Positions 4,000-5,712 of a stretch of DNA of 5,712 nucleotides are shown here, one piece after another. Every line of letters begins with the position of its first letter. Within the stretch, counting starts at the first letter, position 1. The position numbers and the translations under genes are program-made. The notes beneath the pieces were generated by a model. It made no database searches. It saw nothing but the letters and a program-made list of their open reading frames with translations, and was not told the origin of the DNA. The stretch comes from JAGLTN01 sp023135255 (GTDB lineage Bacteria; Planctomycetota; Phycisphaerae; Sedimentisphaerales; Anaerobacaceae), in NCBI GenBank assembly GCA_030639495.1, contig DAOWCP010000118.1:1-5712 (forward strand), written 5' to 3'.

Positions 4000-5712
4000 T
4001 CATCGCGAAAATTTACCACCCTCAAGGGTGTAAGCCGCAATCGCCGCCTGCCCAACCGAAACACACCCATCATTCGCCGGCAGCAACGTGTTGTATAATA
4101 CTTTAAAACCGTGTTTTTTCAAAGCCCTAATCGCACGCTCAAGCAAATAACTGTTACAAAACACCCCGCCGCTAAGTGCAACCGTATCGAGACCGGTAAT
4201 CTCCCTCGCAGCCTCCGCCATCGCCAAAAGCCCGCCGGCAATACAATTATGAAACTTCGCAGCAATAACACCCGCCGAAACACCCATGCCCGCATCATCG
4301 GCAACCTGCAATATCATCTTATCAATACTAATCTCAAATCCGCCCTCTTTCGGTACCATCTCAAAATCGTAACTATCTTCAACTGCCATATCGATCACCG
4401 CCTGCAATCCCATAGGCAGCTGCGCCTCAAAGCTGTTCACACTACCAAGGCCTGCCATCGCCGCCACCGCATCGAACACTCTGCCCAAACTCGACGTCTG
4501 GACAACATTAATATCCTTATTAATCTGCTCAAGCACGATCTCCTGCACTGTCTTGTCAGGCTCGATCCTATCCAAAAGCTGCTGATACTCTCGCAAATCA
4601 CCACCGCCCAAAGCCTTAACCAAAAGCCCCATCATAGGCCTGATCGCCTGCTTGCTCGCCATATCGCCGCCTGCAAGTTTAAAATAACTCAAATGCCCAA
4701 GCCTTGTAAACTCCCCCAACGACGCCCGCAAACATTCAAACCCCCAAACCGCGCCATCATTCCCATAGCCCGTCCCGTCACAACTCAAACCGATAACTTC
4801 ACCCCTGCAATTATTCTCCGCCATCACCGCAGCGATATGCGCCCAGTGATGCTGAACCTCGATAATTTTCACCCCCTCCATCTGCCTTGCATAATTTGTC
4901 GAAAAATAACTCGGATGCAGATCGCACGCAACCACTCTTGGTCGAACCTCAAACAAGCCGCAAAGATGCGACACCGATTCAACATAATGACGATAAACTC
5001 TACCATCAGCCAGGTCGCCAATATGCTCACTGCAAATAAGCTGATTACCCTTCACTAACGAAAATGTATTTTTCAGATCCGACCCCGCCGCCAATATATC
5101 CTCGCACGCACCATCAACAATAACGATAGGCCCGGGCACATACCCCCTCGCACGCCTGATCAAAACCTCCTGCCCCTCAATAACATGAGCGATCGAATCA
5201 TCAACCTGCCTGTAAATATCCCTGTTATGCATCAAAAAAACATCAGCGATTGACCCCAGCTTATCTACCGCCTCATCATTATCCTTTATCAAAGGCTCAT
5301 CCGAAACATTACCGCTGGTCATAACCAGCACGCCGTCAAAATGCTCAAACAATAGCCATTGCAAAGGTGCATAACAAAGCATAAACCCATAACAGCTAAC
5401 CCCCTCTGCGACAGACTCTGCAATCCCGCTTTCATCTTTTTTCTTCAGCAAAACGATCGGACACTGCGCACTTGTCAAAAGCCCCTCTTGAGCCTCACTC
5501 ACATGCGCATATTTTTTTATCTTCTCAACCGAATCCGCCATCATCGCGAAAGGTCGAGCATCTCTCTTCTTTCTGAGCCGAAGCTCCCTGACCGCCTGCT
5601 CATTAAAAGCATCCTTCAAATCTTCTGGTTTCAACGACCCCAAAGGCTCCAAAAAATCGCCGGATGGACCAATATCTCCCAGTACGTATTTTTCTTCACC
5701 AGCAGCCTTTCG
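4000..5712 (-). CDS. hypF: HypF carbamoyltransferase, 5'-truncated by the window, with a foreign N-terminal segment
   Basis: HypF uses carbamoyl phosphate and ATP to make carbamoyl-AMP and transfers the carbamoyl group to HypE. The frame stays open to the window edge, giving 570 visible residues. Residues from about 34 to the end are HypF. The YrdC-like domain shows RKKRDARPFAMM (47-58), VMTSGNVSDEP (130-140), QVDDS (169-173) and RRARGYVPGP (186-195). The Kae1-like carbamoyltransferase domain shows LKNTF (213-217), SEHIGDL (228-234), DLHP (264-267), the metal-site QHHWAH (287-292), DGTGYGNDG (312-320), SSLGRVFDA (407-415), LSGGVFCN (513-520) and LPANDG (544-549). The residues before 34 are not HypF: the GLGGFHLACDA motif expected just ahead is missing and a MetH-like stretch takes its place. 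The acylphosphatase and zinc-finger parts are not in the window. A TTG at 5652 falls inside the MetH-like stretch and is not a credible start. Confidence 0.93.
   Translation of the reverse strand, partial: RKAAGEEKYVLGDIGPSGDFLEPLGSLKPEDLKDAFNEQAVRELRLRKKRDARPFAMMADSVEKIKKYAHVSEAQEGLLTSAQCPIVLLKKKDESGIAESVAEGVSCYGFMLCYAPLQWLLFEHFDGVLVMTSGNVSDEPLIKDNDEAVDKLGSIADVFLMHNRDIYRQVDDSIAHVIEGQEVLIRRARGYVPGPIVIVDGACEDILAAGSDLKNTFSLVKGNQLICSEHIGDLADGRVYRHYVESVSHLCGLFEVRPRVVACDLHPSYFSTNYARQMEGVKIIEVQHHWAHIAAVMAENNCRGEVIGLSCDGTGYGNDGAVWGFECLRASLGEFTRLGHLSYFKLAGGDMASKQAIRPMMGLLVKALGGGDLREYQQLLDRIEPDKTVQEIVLEQINKDINVVQTSSLGRVFDAVAAMAGLGSVNSFEAQLPMGLQAVIDMAVEDSYDFEMVPKEGGFEISIDKMILQVADDAGMGVSAGVIAAKFHNCIAGGLLAMAEAAREITGLDTVALSGGVFCNSYLLERAIRALKKHGFKVLYNTLLPANDGCVSVGQAAIAAYTLEGGKFSR
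5614..5712 (-). other. MetH-like homocysteine S-methyltransferase segment joined in frame to HypF
   Basis: These 33 codons, continuous with the HypF frame, read RKAAGEEKYVLGDIGPSG followed by DFLEPLGSLKPEDLK. The arrangement (R)AAGE-K-VxGDIGPTG-x-PLG-(S/T)-x-FEE is that of the homocysteine-binding barrel of cobalamin-dependent methionine synthase MetH and related methyltransferases, as I recall it from MetH proteins. No HypF family member is expected to show GDIGPSG here. The join lies within 5593-5613, where DAFNEQA would be acceptable both as MetH sequence and as the HypF stretch after GLGGFHLAC. Whether it is a natural fusion or an assembly chimera cannot be decided from the window. Confidence 0.75.

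Noticed and set aside
4111..5058. Long open frame on the plus strand inside hypF
   Set aside because: It lies fully antisense to unmistakable HypF motifs, its product is a low-complexity R/H/T/N-rich sequence with no recognisable domain, and it arises from codon composition of the opposite strand.

Overview
The window is almost entirely a [NiFe]-hydrogenase maturation (hyp) operon read on the minus strand. In transcription order, from high to low coordinates, it holds hypF (5' end beyond the window), hypC, a two-gene HEPN cassette, hypD, hypE, hypA and the first 36 codons of hypB. These genes suggest a bacterium that builds a [NiFe]-hydrogenase, probably an anaerobe. No phylum can be fixed from this sequence; a Planctomycetota-like origin is only a weak impression. 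No hydrogenase structural gene, tRNA, rRNA, CRISPR array or transposase is visible.

Region by region: 1-108 is the start of hypB; 115-459 hypA; 459-1475 hypE; 1477-2556 hypD; 2557-2700 a short AT-rich gap with a terminator-like hairpin; 2701-3093 a small gene of uncharacterised family; 3087-3503 a HEPN-domain gene; 3504-3629 an AT-rich gap with a possible promoter; 3630-3872 hypC; 3873-3999 a gap with a 6-bp inverted repeat; 4000-5712 the hypF reading frame, open at the window edge. Coupling inside hypD-hypE-hypA-hypB is very tight (1-nt gap, 1-nt overlap, 6-nt gap), as expected for one transcript.

The Hyp proteins work as one pathway. HypF and HypE make the cyanide ligand from carbamoyl phosphate, and HypC with HypD assembles the Fe(CN)2CO unit. 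HypA with HypB inserts nickel.

Two things are out of the ordinary. First, the HEPN gene pair sits exactly at the hypC/hypD junction, is visibly more AT-rich than its neighbours, and is flanked by an exact 9-bp direct repeat (2555-2563 and 3632-3640). That repeat covers the end of hypC and the hypD start, as if the cassette had landed in an ancestral hypC-hypD ATGA overlap and duplicated its target. Second, the visible N-terminus of the hypF frame is not HypF. Its first 33 or so residues read as part of the homocysteine S-methyltransferase domain of MetH. They join in frame to the HypF YrdC-like domain at a short stretch plausible in both families (5593-5613). This is either a real gene fusion or rearrangement that removed the acylphosphatase and zinc-finger part of HypF, or a chimeric assembly join.
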